This document shows positions 25,273 to 33,995 of a stretch of DNA of 64,000 bases, piece by piece. The position numbers were made by a program, and so were the translations under genes. Within the stretch, counting starts at the first letter, position 1; each line of letters begins with the position of its first letter. The DNA lies in assembly GCA_018660835.1 (NCBI GenBank), contig JABJJN010000103.1, positions 92,941 through 156,940 on the forward strand, read 5' to 3'. This stretch comes from Gemmatimonadota bacterium. Its GTDB lineage: Bacteria; Latescibacterota; UBA2968; UBA8231. Below the pieces are notes generated by a model. That model had not been told where the DNA came from, ran no database searches, and was given only the letters and a program-made list of their open reading frames with translations.

Positions 25273-26853
25273 ATGAACAGCGATGAGGACTATGGATTCG
25301 ACGTCGCCGGATACATCCATCTGGCGAAAGCCCTGTCCACAGAGCAGATCGCAACCTGTCTTGCCGCCATCGACAGTGGCGGCGACGAACGCGTGATCGA
25401 TGTGTTACAGGACGCCGTCGGGGCTGGCTACCTGGAGACATTGTGCGGTGGCGACTATATCGCCGACGGCGCGCCATGGTTGGTGGAACCAGGGGCGACG
25501 CCGTCAGGGGCCATTCCCATTTCTTCTCCCACCAGCGAGGATCGTCGCCGCCTCCGTTACGTCGCCCACGGCGACACACGGGTCAGCAAGGGGGTACGAG
25601 TCTTCGTGTCTCTTGTGGCACAGCAAGCGGATGCGGGCCCTGTCCTGGTAACAGGCAGCCACAATCGACTGTCAGAACCACCTGCCGATTTTCTCTCAGG
25701 CAACCATGACATGGGCATGACCGAGCGACCACAACTGCAGGCGGGTGATCTGTTGATCTGCGCCGCAACCTTGCTGTATGGCGTGCGTGGTGTACCGGAT
25801 CAGCTGGTCGAGTTGGAGTTCATCAGTGCGAATGCGAGGCCGAGAGAAGGTTATCCCCTCGTCGACCCGCCCGAATGGACAGAAGGACTCACGGCGGAGC
25901 AGAAGGCAATCGTTGGAATCCGCACAACGGGTATGGGTGGTGTCGTCACCTCCGACGGCGAGCGCACACAGATCACCGAACTCGAAGAAGACTCGCCCTC
26001 GATTCGCTTCCGTCTCGATGCGAACAGTCAACCGGCGCCGGACGAATTGTGGTTCTGGGACGTACGCGGCTATCTGGTATTGCGTGGCGTGATGGATGCT
26101 CCCTGGCTTGCTGCCGCAAATCAGGCTGTCGACGCAGCCATTGAGTTGCAGGACAGTCTGCCCCAGGGACACCCAACACGCATCGAGGAAGTACCTGAGC
26201 AGGCGCTACGTGAGAATGACTGGACCTGGCCGCAGGACACATCGCCGCGATTACGGGGTGACATCAATCGCCCGCGAATCGGTGGGCTCTATCAATTGCC
26301 AGAGCCGCACGGCGATGCCTTCCGCCGCATGATCGGACATCCTGCTATCGTCAAGAGACTGAATTGGATGCTGGGGTACGGCTTTCGCGAAAGCACGGAG
26401 CCCATGTGCTGCGTCTATCCCACGGGCACAACAGGTGGTTCTCTACACGGACAGAATCCAGGTGGCCATGCCCTGTTCAATGGCCGTCAGCTTGTGGAGC
26501 AAGTCAACGTAGCCTGGGCACTGCAGGACGAAGCGCCGGGGTTTGGTGAGGACAGTGGTGGCTTCATCTGCGTGCCTGGAAGCCACAAGGCGCGCTTCCC
26601 CATCCCGCGGAATCTGCACACGAGTATCGATCTGCCGCAGGTCTACAAACCAGCCATGAAAGCGGGGGATGTATTGCTCTTCGGTGGTGTCGCCCACGGG
26701 ACGACAGCGTGGCGCAGTTCGTGGTCACGTCGCACGGCGATCCAATTCATGGGATCGCACAATGTCGCGTTGCCACCGGGTCGCGAGTCAGTCGGCTGGC
26801 GCTGGAGTTCCGATCCCAATCATCCATCCAAGCTCAAAGCGAAGCAAGGCTGA
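25273..26853 (+). CDS. Tandem two-domain PhyH-like protein
   Basis: A 526-residue protein that reads as two PhyH-like domains in series. Domain 1 (about 1-190) opens with D-Y-G-F-D-V-A-G-Y-I and contains V-T-G-S-H-N and a Q-A-G-D-L-L-I-C segment, but shows no H-x-D. Domain 2 (about 255-500) reopens with F-W-D-V-R-G-Y-L-V-L, has L-H-G-Q-N-P-G-G-H at about residue 393 where metal binding is expected, V-P-G-S-H-K-A, A-G-D-V-L-L-F and a distal A-H-G-T. Domain 1 may be a structural or regulatory copy. A duplication-fusion is inferred from the repeated order of motifs. No ribosome-binding site is obvious. It lies 99 bp after the spermidine-synthase-like gene. Confidence 0.75.
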   Translation: MNSDEDYGFDVAGYIHLAKALSTEQIATCLAAIDSGGDERVIDVLQDAVGAGYLETLCGGDYIADGAPWLVEPGATPSGAIPISSPTSEDRRRLRYVAHGDTRVSKGVRVFVSLVAQQADAGPVLVTGSHNRLSEPPADFLSGNHDMGMTERPQLQAGDLLICAATLLYGVRGVPDQLVELEFISANARPREGYPLVDPPEWTEGLTAEQKAIVGIRTTGMGGVVTSDGERTQITELEEDSPSIRFRLDANSQPAPDELWFWDVRGYLVLRGVMDAPWLAAANQAVDAAIELQDSLPQGHPTRIEEVPEQALRENDWTWPQDTSPRLRGDINRPRIGGLYQLPEPHGDAFRRMIGHPAIVKRLNWMLGYGFRESTEPMCCVYPTGTTGGSLHGQNPGGHALFNGRQLVEQVNVAWALQDEAPGFGEDSGGFICVPGSHKARFPIPRNLHTSIDLPQVYKPAMKAGDVLLFGGVAHGTTAWRSSWSRRTAIQFMGSHNVALPPGRESVGWRWSSDPNHPSKLKAKQG

Positions 26854-26871
26854 AGTCGGAGGCGGGATAGG

Positions 26872-27657
26872 CTAAACGTCGCGAGCGGCAGTTTCCATCA
26901 TCTTCAGCACCGCTTCGATCATCGCCTGCTGCTGCAACTCACGTTCGATCGTGGCAAATCGATCTCCCGGCTGGAAACCATACCAACCGAACTGACTGTG
27001 ATTGCCTCCAGGGATCACAAACCATTTCGACGACACGGGTAGCAGATGACGATTCGCCTCGCTCTTCTCCAGGGGCGATACCCTGTCCAGTGAACCGAGG
27101 ATCTTCGCCGTGGGCAGCGTCACGTGGGCGAGACTGAAATCGCGCGGATGAGATGTCCCGATCAGGATGAGTCCCGCCGCCCGCCAGTTGCGCTCGTGCA
27201 CGAAACGCGAAGCGATCGCACCGCCTCTGGAGTGTCCGGCGATCACCCACTTTACCGCACCTGGATCGGCTTGCATGCCGCGAATCGCCCGTTCGATGAC
27301 CTCAGTGCCATTGGCACCACCAAAGGCGGATCGGCGTGGCACATCAACAAGAATGGCAGGATAGCCGGCCAGAGCGACGGCACGTGTGAGCGGGGCGTAG
27401 GCAGCTGGATCGACGAGAGCACCGGGAAAGAACAAGAAACCGACCGGCCTTGTCCCCTCGACGTCGACGGGCCTGAAGAACCAGTAACCAGCACCGCGCA
27501 CGACCGGTACCAGATCGTCTCCGGCGAGAGCATCCTTCGCCTCCCCCGTGGCTCGATAGGCGATGAGGGACCAACCGACAAAGACCACAAGAACCAGGCT
27601 GCCAAGGATCGCCCAGACCTTGCGAGTCTTCTGCCAGATGGATGTGCCCGTTGCCAT
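26872..27657 (-). CDS. Membrane-anchored alpha/beta hydrolase
   Basis: A 261-residue serine hydrolase with an N-terminal transmembrane helix (about residues 14-33). The nucleophile motif G-H-S-R-G-G is at about residue 147; Asp in L-G-S-L-D-R and His in G-G-N-H-S-Q-F-G-W-Y-G complete the triad. This last segment is characteristic of a small alpha/beta-hydrolase subfamily found as lipoproteins or membrane proteins. It should act on the outer face of the membrane. It lies 45 bp downstream of the DUF4159 gene on the same strand. The ester or amide substrate is unknown. Confidence 0.83.
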   Translation of the reverse strand: MATGTSIWQKTRKVWAILGSLVLVVFVGWSLIAYRATGEAKDALAGDDLVPVVRGAGYWFFRPVDVEGTRPVGFLFFPGALVDPAAYAPLTRAVALAGYPAILVDVPRRSAFGGANGTEVIERAIRGMQADPGAVKWVIAGHSRGGAIASRFVHERNWRAAGLILIGTSHPRDFSLAHVTLPTAKILGSLDRVSPLEKSEANRHLLPVSSKWFVIPGGNHSQFGWYGFQPGDRFATIERELQQQAMIEAVLKMMETAARDV

Positions 27658-27702
27658 GAATCTTCACCGGTGTCTACGAAGGGAATGTCTACTGTGCGAG
27701 GT

Positions 27703-29460
27703 CTACTCGGCGAAGATCTGTTCGCCTTCCAGGAAGATCTCCTCGATCATCAGATCATCGAAAGTGCGCAGCCAGTCTGCATAACCAACGACATCGCTCT
27801 GCACCTGCACAACAATGCGCTTGATCATCGCCAGGCGCTGAACGGACACGGTCACCGTCGCTACCTGGCCCCCGTCAATGTGGACCAGGACAGCTTCCGT
27901 CTTGCCCTGCCAGGTCACCTCTACCCAATGGTCACCGGCAGGCAGATTGTTCAGCAGCACACCCTGGACATCATCACGGAAGAGTTCGACCTGATGGCCG
28001 CCGACACTGATGCGCACACTGCCGGGACCGAAGCTGGATCCCAATGGAGCAACCACGACACCGACGGCGCCGGCCAAATCATCATAGAGAGACTCATCAA
28101 AGCCGATCTCCACATCAGCCCGTGTTGTGTCGTCGATTGCGGCTGTTGGCTTCGTCACGGGTCGTTTGGTCATCCACGCTGGGAGTGCTCTACGCACAGC
28201 CTTGCCACCATCCCGAGTTAACGCGTAGACCAACAGATTCACACCTGCCGCCAACTTCGGTCCTGACTGCAGATCCAGAGCGGATGCCTCGTCTGCCGCC
28301 CACGCACCGAGCCATGCCTGGTGCATGTTCAGATCGCTGAGAATGGCCGCCAGGCGACCCTCGTATTCAACACCCCAAAGCCCGACTGGGGGTTGCTGCG
28401 GCGCACTCGTGTCGTCGAGATCTGGATTGATATTGGGCGCTCCTGTGATCACCTCGTCGGGACCGCGGATGGGATAGATCCAGGATGTCGGCCGACTCTC
28501 CAGCATCGAATAGGTGCTCTTCACCTCACTGGGAAACCCTGAGTCGAACTGATAGAAGGCATGATAGACCGGATGCGTCGGCGGCAAGGGTCGCATGCCG
28601 CCCGCTGCCCCCACAATCTCTTGTAGGATTCGCACAGCATCCCGTAAGAAGAGATTGCCACCTTCGATAAACAGGAGCCCACCGCCCTGGATATAGCCTC
28701 GCAGCATCTCTTTTTCCCGCTCACTCAGCTGCCACCGGGGTTCGTCGCCGATCAGGTTTAGACCACCCCCTGCAATGAAAAAGTGGATCGGATCGTTGAG
28801 GAGTGCTGGACTGAGGAAAAGGTCCGTTGGATTCGGATCAACCTGAACCAGGAGCCGTGTGTGATCGCGCATGTGTCGTGCCAGAACATCGAGCCCCCCT
28901 CTGCCACCGCCGGCACCATGAGTGCGTACCCGGCGCAACGTCACGAAACCGGTGACGTCCCGCTGACTGGTTGGATCGATGAGGATCACGGCGGGGCGAT
29001 TGCCCGCGGCGGCCAGATCCTCCACGCGCAGCAGATCGAGAGATTCCCCGCGCAGACTGTCACGCAAAGCCGACGACGCCGACATGGCACGTTCCGCCTG
29101 CCGTTGTGAGGCCTTGGGTGAAAAGGTGTCGGCCTTGGCTGCCACGGTGAAACGGCGCAGGACCTGGGCCAGTTCGGGTGGTGTCAGCAATGGCGTCTGG
29201 GGCAACTCGGCAGCCAACTCCGGACGCTCTGCGGCATGCGCTTCCTGGCGCCGATACTGCATGCGTTGAGCTGGGATATTGGTCGGTTTCGTCGACAGCA
29301 GACGTTTTGGCTCGAATCGAGGCACCTGGCGCAAACGGGCGCGGAACTTCTCCACCTGCTCATTCTGCGTTCGCCAGGACTGCACCTGGGTCAGCAGAAT
29401 CACATGCAGCAGCAAGGACATGGCGATGGCGGGCCATGTCCGTAAATATCTGCGCCACAA
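27703..29460 (-). CDS. DUF4159-like membrane-anchored protein
   Basis: A 585-residue protein anchored by one N-terminal helix (S-L-L-L-H-V-I-L-L), followed by a Pro/Arg-rich spacer. A domain of about residues 185-420 begins R-T-H-G-A-G-G-G-R-G-G, contains H-F-F-I-A-G-G-G and Y-I-Q-G-G-G-L-L-F-I-E-G-G, the DUF4159 pattern, and ends near G-V-N-L-L-V-Y-A-L-T. Two beta domains follow. DUF4159 proteins occur with von Willebrand-type and MoxR-like genes, but none is adjacent here. The start is TTG 29460; an ATG at 29421 inside the hydrophobic stretch is less likely because it would remove the positive residues before the helix. Function unknown. Confidence 0.75.
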   Translation of the reverse strand: MWRRYLRTWPAIAMSLLLHVILLTQVQSWRTQNEQVEKFRARLRQVPRFEPKRLLSTKPTNIPAQRMQYRRQEAHAAERPELAAELPQTPLLTPPELAQVLRRFTVAAKADTFSPKASQRQAERAMSASSALRDSLRGESLDLLRVEDLAAAGNRPAVILIDPTSQRDVTGFVTLRRVRTHGAGGGRGGLDVLARHMRDHTRLLVQVDPNPTDLFLSPALLNDPIHFFIAGGGLNLIGDEPRWQLSEREKEMLRGYIQGGGLLFIEGGNLFLRDAVRILQEIVGAAGGMRPLPPTHPVYHAFYQFDSGFPSEVKSTYSMLESRPTSWIYPIRGPDEVITGAPNINPDLDDTSAPQQPPVGLWGVEYEGRLAAILSDLNMHQAWLGAWAADEASALDLQSGPKLAAGVNLLVYALTRDGGKAVRRALPAWMTKRPVTKPTAAIDDTTRADVEIGFDESLYDDLAGAVGVVVAPLGSSFGPGSVRISVGGHQVELFRDDVQGVLLNNLPAGDHWVEVTWQGKTEAVLVHIDGGQVATVTVSVQRLAMIKRIVVQVQSDVVGYADWLRTFDDLMIEEIFLEGEQIFAE

Positions 29461-29609
29461 CGGTTTTTGAGTCTTCAGCGGAGTCTTTCTGGGGCAACGA
29501 TGAAGCGGGCCGGGTAGATATGGTGTCTAAATGGAGCGTGGAGTGCATCTCATTGGATGCGCCAACGAGAGAAACGTACAATCCAGGCTCGTTTTCGGGG
29601 TCAGAAATT

Positions 29610-29638
29610 TTGCGACCTTTGGGCCCTATCCTTACTAT
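29610..29638 (+). promoter_or_regulatory. Sigma-70-type promoter of the pyruvate dehydrogenase operon
   Basis: TTGCGA (29610-29615) and TACTAT (29633-29638) are separated by exactly 17 bp and lie about 50 bp before the aceE start. The stretch around them is AT-richer than its surroundings. No other promoter-like pair is visible in the 226-bp gap. Confidence comes from the spacing and position. Confidence 0.55.
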
Positions 29639-29686
29639 ATACAGCCTCTTGCGCTTACCCCCTCCCAACGACATCGAGACATACAA

Positions 29687-32347
29687 ATGAGTGAGACCGC
29701 GGTGGACGAAGTCGAACTACGCGAGTGGCTCGACTCTCTCGATTTCGTCCTTGAGAATCGCGACAGCGCGCAGGTAGAAGACCTCCTGCGGCAACTCGTC
29801 ACCCGCGCAGCGGGGGCAGGTGTGGCTCTGCCCTTTACTGCCCAGACTCCGTATATCAACACGATTCCGCGGGACCGCCAGCCCCCCTTTCCTGGTAGCC
29901 GAGAGATCGAGCGGCGTATCAAGAGTCTGATCCGCTGGAATGCGATGGCCATGGTCGTTCGTGCCAACAAGGACGAGGCAAGCCCCGGTGGTCATATCTC
30001 GACCTTTGCTTCCTCAGCGACACTCTATGAGATCGGCTTCAATCACTTCTTTCGCGCCCCCACAGAAGACTCTTGTGGTGACCAGGTTTTCTTTCAGGGC
30101 CACGCGGCACCAGGAATCTACTCACGCGCTTTTCTCGAGGGTCGCCTGACTGAGAAGCACCTGGAGAACTTCCGCCGAGAAACGCGCGAGGGGGGTGGTC
30201 TGTCTTCCTATCCCCATCCATGGCTCATGCCGAATTTTTGGCAATTTCCCACCGTGTCGATGGGTCTGGGGCCGATCTGCTCAATCTACCAGGCCCGCTT
30301 CAACCAGTATCTCGAAGATCGCGGTCTCAAACCTCGTGATGGCTCACGGGTCTTTGGCTTCTTCGGCGACGGCGAGATGGATGAGCCGGAATCTCTGGGC
30401 GCCCTGACGCTAGCGTCCCGGGAGCGGCTGGGCAACCTGACATGGATCGTCAACTGCAACCTGCAGCGCCTGGATGGTCCCGTACGCGGCAATCAGAAGG
30501 TGATCCAGGAGTTGGAAGGTGCCTTCCGTGGCGCCGGCTGGAATGTGATCAAGGTCATATGGGGTGACGACTGGGACGCATTGCTCGAGGCAGATGTCGA
30601 CGGTGTGCTGGCTAAACGCATGGGTGAAGTCGTCGATGGTGAGATGCAGAAATACTCTGTCTCCGATGGCGCCTACATCCGCGAGAATTTCTTTGGCGTC
30701 GATCCGCGTCTGCTGAAGATGGTCGAACATCTGTCTGACGAGCAGTTGCAGAAGATGCGTCGCGGCGGGCATGACCCGGAGAAAGTCTACGCTGCCTACC
30801 ACGCCGCCGTGAATCACATGGATGGCCCCTCTGTCATTCTCGCCCACACCGTCAAGGGATATGGCCTGGGCGAGGCGGGCGAAGGCAAGAACATCACGCA
30901 CCAGCAGAAGAAGCTGAACGAAGACGAACTGCGGCACTTCCGCACACGTTTCGGTATTCCCATGGACGATGTCGATGTCGTGAAGGCGCCCTTCTATCGG
31001 CCCGCAGAGGACAGCGAAGAGATCACGTATCTCAAAGCGCGACGTGCGGCGCTGGGGGGTTCGCTACCACAGCGATCTGTTCGCGCCGACCCCCTGCCCA
31101 TGCCGGATGCCTCCTTGTTTCAGGAGTTTCGTGAAGGCAGTGGTGATCGCGACATCGCAACGACCATGGCCTTCGGTCGTGTTCTGACGAAGTTGATGCG
31201 TGACAAAGAAATCGGAAAACTGATCGTGCCGATCATTCCCGATGAAGCACGCACCTTCGGACTCGACTCACTCTTCCGACCCTTCGGGATCTATTCCCAT
31301 GCGGGTCAGCTCTACGAACCAGTCGACCGTGATACGCTGTCCTACTACAAAGAAGCCACAGATGGCCAGATTCTCGAGGAAGGCATCACCGAAGCGGGTT
31401 CCATGTCGTCCTTTGTCGCCGCCGGTACGGCCTATGCAACGCATGGTGTCAATGCGATCCCCTTCTTCGTCTACTACTCGATGTTTGGCTTGCAACGCGT
31501 GGGTGATCTCATCTGGCTTGCCGGTGATATTCGCGCCAAGGGTTTCATGGTGGGCGGCACAGCCGGTCGGACGACCCTGGCGGGAGAAGGACTGCAGCAC
31601 AATGATGGCAACAGCCATCTACAGGCATATCTGGTACCGAATCTGGTCGCCTATGATCCCGCCTTTGCCTACGAAATCGAGATCATCATTCAGGACGGTA
31701 TCCGACGGATGTATGTCGAGCAGGAGGATATCTTCTACTACCTCACGGTAGAGAATGAGAATTATCCCATGCCAGCCATGCCGGAAGGTGTCGAAGAGGG
31801 CGTCCTGAAGGGCATGTATCGATTCAGCACGACGACGAAGAAGCGCTCGAAGTTGCGTGCACAGTTGTTTGGCTCCGGGGCGATCATGCGCTGCGCCATG
31901 GAAGCGCAGCAGATTCTCGAAGAGAAGTACAATGTTGCGACCGATGTGTGGAGCATTACGAGTTTCAAGAACCTCCACAACGACGGTCTCGATGTGGATC
32001 GCTGGAATCGCCTGCATCCGGAGGCTCCCAAGCGCGTCCCCTATGTCACACAGTGCCTTCAGGATGAGAAGGGCGTCTTCCTTGTCGCCTCTGACTACGT
32101 GAAGGCCATGCCTGAATCGATTGCTCGCTGGTTTCCGAAGGTCCCCGTTGCCCTTGGCACAGACGGCTTTGGCCGCAGCGAGGGTCGCAAGGAACTGCGT
32201 CGTTTCTTCGAGGTGGATGCCGCCGCCATCGTCACGGGCACGCTGAGTGCCTTGGCCGATGAAGGGCTGATCGAACCGCAGGTTGTCGCCGCCGCGATAG
32301 CCGATTTTGGTATCGATCCTGACACCGCAAATCCCGTTACCCGGTAA
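29687..32347 (+). CDS. aceE: Pyruvate dehydrogenase E1 component, homodimeric type
   Basis: An 886-residue thiamine-diphosphate enzyme, the same length as E. coli AceE, which decarboxylates pyruvate and passes the acetyl group to lipoyl-E2. Visible landmarks are G-G-H-I-S-T-F-A-S-S-A near residue 110, F-F-G-D-G-E-M-D-E-P (the G-D-G...N thiamine/Mg motif, completed by I-V-N-C-N-L-Q) and the R-T-T-L-A-G-E-G-L-Q-H-N-D-G segment of the pyrimidine-domain half. The frame is open from 29531, but ATG 29687 gives the family-typical N-terminus. It begins a three-gene operon with aceF and lpdA. Confidence 0.96.
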   Translation: MSETAVDEVELREWLDSLDFVLENRDSAQVEDLLRQLVTRAAGAGVALPFTAQTPYINTIPRDRQPPFPGSREIERRIKSLIRWNAMAMVVRANKDEASPGGHISTFASSATLYEIGFNHFFRAPTEDSCGDQVFFQGHAAPGIYSRAFLEGRLTEKHLENFRRETREGGGLSSYPHPWLMPNFWQFPTVSMGLGPICSIYQARFNQYLEDRGLKPRDGSRVFGFFGDGEMDEPESLGALTLASRERLGNLTWIVNCNLQRLDGPVRGNQKVIQELEGAFRGAGWNVIKVIWGDDWDALLEADVDGVLAKRMGEVVDGEMQKYSVSDGAYIRENFFGVDPRLLKMVEHLSDEQLQKMRRGGHDPEKVYAAYHAAVNHMDGPSVILAHTVKGYGLGEAGEGKNITHQQKKLNEDELRHFRTRFGIPMDDVDVVKAPFYRPAEDSEEITYLKARRAALGGSLPQRSVRADPLPMPDASLFQEFREGSGDRDIATTMAFGRVLTKLMRDKEIGKLIVPIIPDEARTFGLDSLFRPFGIYSHAGQLYEPVDRDTLSYYKEATDGQILEEGITEAGSMSSFVAAGTAYATHGVNAIPFFVYYSMFGLQRVGDLIWLAGDIRAKGFMVGGTAGRTTLAGEGLQHNDGNSHLQAYLVPNLVAYDPAFAYEIEIIIQDGIRRMYVEQEDIFYYLTVENENYPMPAMPEGVEEGVLKGMYRFSTTTKKRSKLRAQLFGSGAIMRCAMEAQQILEEKYNVATDVWSITSFKNLHNDGLDVDRWNRLHPEAPKRVPYVTQCLQDEKGVFLVASDYVKAMPESIARWFPKVPVALGTDGFGRSEGRKELRRFFEVDAAAIVTGTLSALADEGLIEPQVVAAAIADFGIDPDTANPVTR

Positions 32348-32360
32348 ATCAGGGGAATCC

Positions 32361-33992
32361 GTGGCTGCCGAGTTCAAGCTGCCCGATCTGGGCGAGAACA
32401 TTGAGAAGGGCGAGGTCATCAGTGTCCTCGTTGCCGTAGGCGACCAACTCGCCGAAGATCAACCCGTTGTCGAACTGGAAACCGACAAGGCCGTCATCGA
32501 AGTGCCCTCCTCTGTGAGCGGCACCATCGTGGCCATCCATGTCTCCCAGGGGGACACGATCAACGTCGGTCAGGCGATTCTCGAGATTGATGGAGGTACG
32601 GCTCCCGCAGTCGCAGCGCCAGCCACTGCGGCTGCGCCCGAGGCACAGCCAGCTGCGGTGCTACCCGACGCGACACCGCCGCCACAACCGATCGCGGCGG
32701 TCACCACCCGATCACAGGATGTGACCCTTCCCGAACTTGGCGAAGGGGTCGACAGTGGTGACGTCGTCGGGATCATGGTCAGCATTGGTGACCAGGTCGA
32801 AGAAGAGCAGGGTCTACTCGAGATAGAGATCGACAAGGGCGTCGTTGAATTGCCAGCCCCCGCAGCAGGTAAGGTGACGGCCCTGCATCTGAAAGAGGGT
32901 GATCGGGCCACAGTCGGGCAGTTGATCGCCACACTCGAGGTATCTGTTGGCGGCTCAGCAGCAGTCGCTACACCCGCGGCTGCGACGAGTTCAGCACCTG
33001 CTTCGCAGGCAACGTCTTCGCATGCAACGTCAGCACAGACAGCGGTTTCCGCCCCCGCCTCAACCATGGCAGCTGCGGACTTGCCTGCTCGCAAATTGGT
33101 CCCCGCCGCCCCCTCCGTGCGCCGTCTTGCGCGAGAGATCGGCGTCGATGTGGGTGCAGTGAAGGGCAATGGGCCCGGTGGGCGCATCTCTGAAGCGGAT
33201 GTGAAGTCCCACTCCAAGCAGCTGCACGAGACTCGATCTGCTGGCGGCACAGGTGTTGCCGCCATCGCGCTGCCCGATTTCAGCAAATGGGGAGAGATCG
33301 ACGCCGAGCCTTTCAGCAATGTTCGTCGTATCACGGCACAGCGCATGGTGCAGTCCTGGACGAGCATTCCCCATGTGACCCAGTTCGATCAGGCGGATGT
33401 CACCGACCTGGAGGTCTTCCGCAAGAGTCACGGCAAAGCCGTCGAGAAGGCGGGAGGCAAACTCACGCCGACGGCACTGATCCTGAAAGTGGTCGCCGCC
33501 GCACTGGTGAAATTCCCACAGTTCTGCGCCAGTATCGACATGGCCGGCGAACAGATCATCTACAAGAAGTACCGGCACATCGGTATTGCCGTCGACACCA
33601 AGCGTGGTCTCCTCGTCCCTGTCCTGCGCGATGTGGATCAGAAGACGGTCACCGAGCTGTCCATCGAGCTGGGGGAGATGGCCGAGAAGACACGCACGGG
33701 CCGAGTCGGTATCGACGAAATGCAGGGCGGTTGTTTCACGATCAGCAATCTGGGCGGCATCGGTGGCACAGCCTTCACGCCGATCATCAATGCGCCGGAG
33801 GTTGCCATCCTGGGTGTTGCTCGCAGCAAGACGGAGGCAGTCCATATCGATGGGCAGTTCCAACCCAGAATGATCATGCCCCTGTCCCTGTCTTACGACC
33901 ACAGAGTCATCGATGGCGCCGACGGTGCGCGCTTCCTGCGTTATATCTGCGAGTGTCTTGAAAACCCCTTCTACCTCGCCTTCGAAGGGTAA
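32361..33992 (+). CDS. aceF: Dihydrolipoamide acetyltransferase (PDH E2)
   Basis: A 543-residue E2 core subunit that moves acetyl groups from lipoamide to CoA. Two lipoyl domains are present: E-T-D-K-A (Lys about residue 43) and E-I-D-K-G (Lys about 165), joined by Ala/Pro-rich linkers. A peripheral-subunit-binding domain follows (P-S-V-R-R-L-A-R-E, then G-P-G-G-R-I at about 255-290), and the catalytic domain ends with S-Y-D-H-R-V-I-D-G, the H-R-x-x-D-G active site. GTG 32361 is preceded by AGGGG, so the upstream TTG/GTG options are rejected. It lies 13 bp after aceE and 3 bp before lpdA. Confidence 0.95.
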   Translation: MAAEFKLPDLGENIEKGEVISVLVAVGDQLAEDQPVVELETDKAVIEVPSSVSGTIVAIHVSQGDTINVGQAILEIDGGTAPAVAAPATAAAPEAQPAAVLPDATPPPQPIAAVTTRSQDVTLPELGEGVDSGDVVGIMVSIGDQVEEEQGLLEIEIDKGVVELPAPAAGKVTALHLKEGDRATVGQLIATLEVSVGGSAAVATPAAATSSAPASQATSSHATSAQTAVSAPASTMAAADLPARKLVPAAPSVRRLAREIGVDVGAVKGNGPGGRISEADVKSHSKQLHETRSAGGTGVAAIALPDFSKWGEIDAEPFSNVRRITAQRMVQSWTSIPHVTQFDQADVTDLEVFRKSHGKAVEKAGGKLTPTALILKVVAAALVKFPQFCASIDMAGEQIIYKKYRHIGIAVDTKRGLLVPVLRDVDQKTVTELSIELGEMAEKTRTGRVGIDEMQGGCFTISNLGGIGGTAFTPIINAPEVAILGVARSKTEAVHIDGQFQPRMIMPLSLSYDHRVIDGADGARFLRYICECLENPFYLAFEG

Positions 33993-33995
33993 ACG

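Noticed and set aside
30410..30937. Long minus-strand frame inside aceE
   Set aside because: It is antisense to strongly conserved pyruvate dehydrogenase codons and has no family motif or start signal.
31619..32419. 266-codon minus-strand frame over the 3' end of aceE
   Set aside because: Antisense shadow; the sense strand encodes the AceE C-terminus and the start of aceF.
33060..33902. 280-codon minus-strand frame inside aceF
   Set aside because: Composition is that of a complement frame and the sense strand has clear lipoyl and catalytic motifs.
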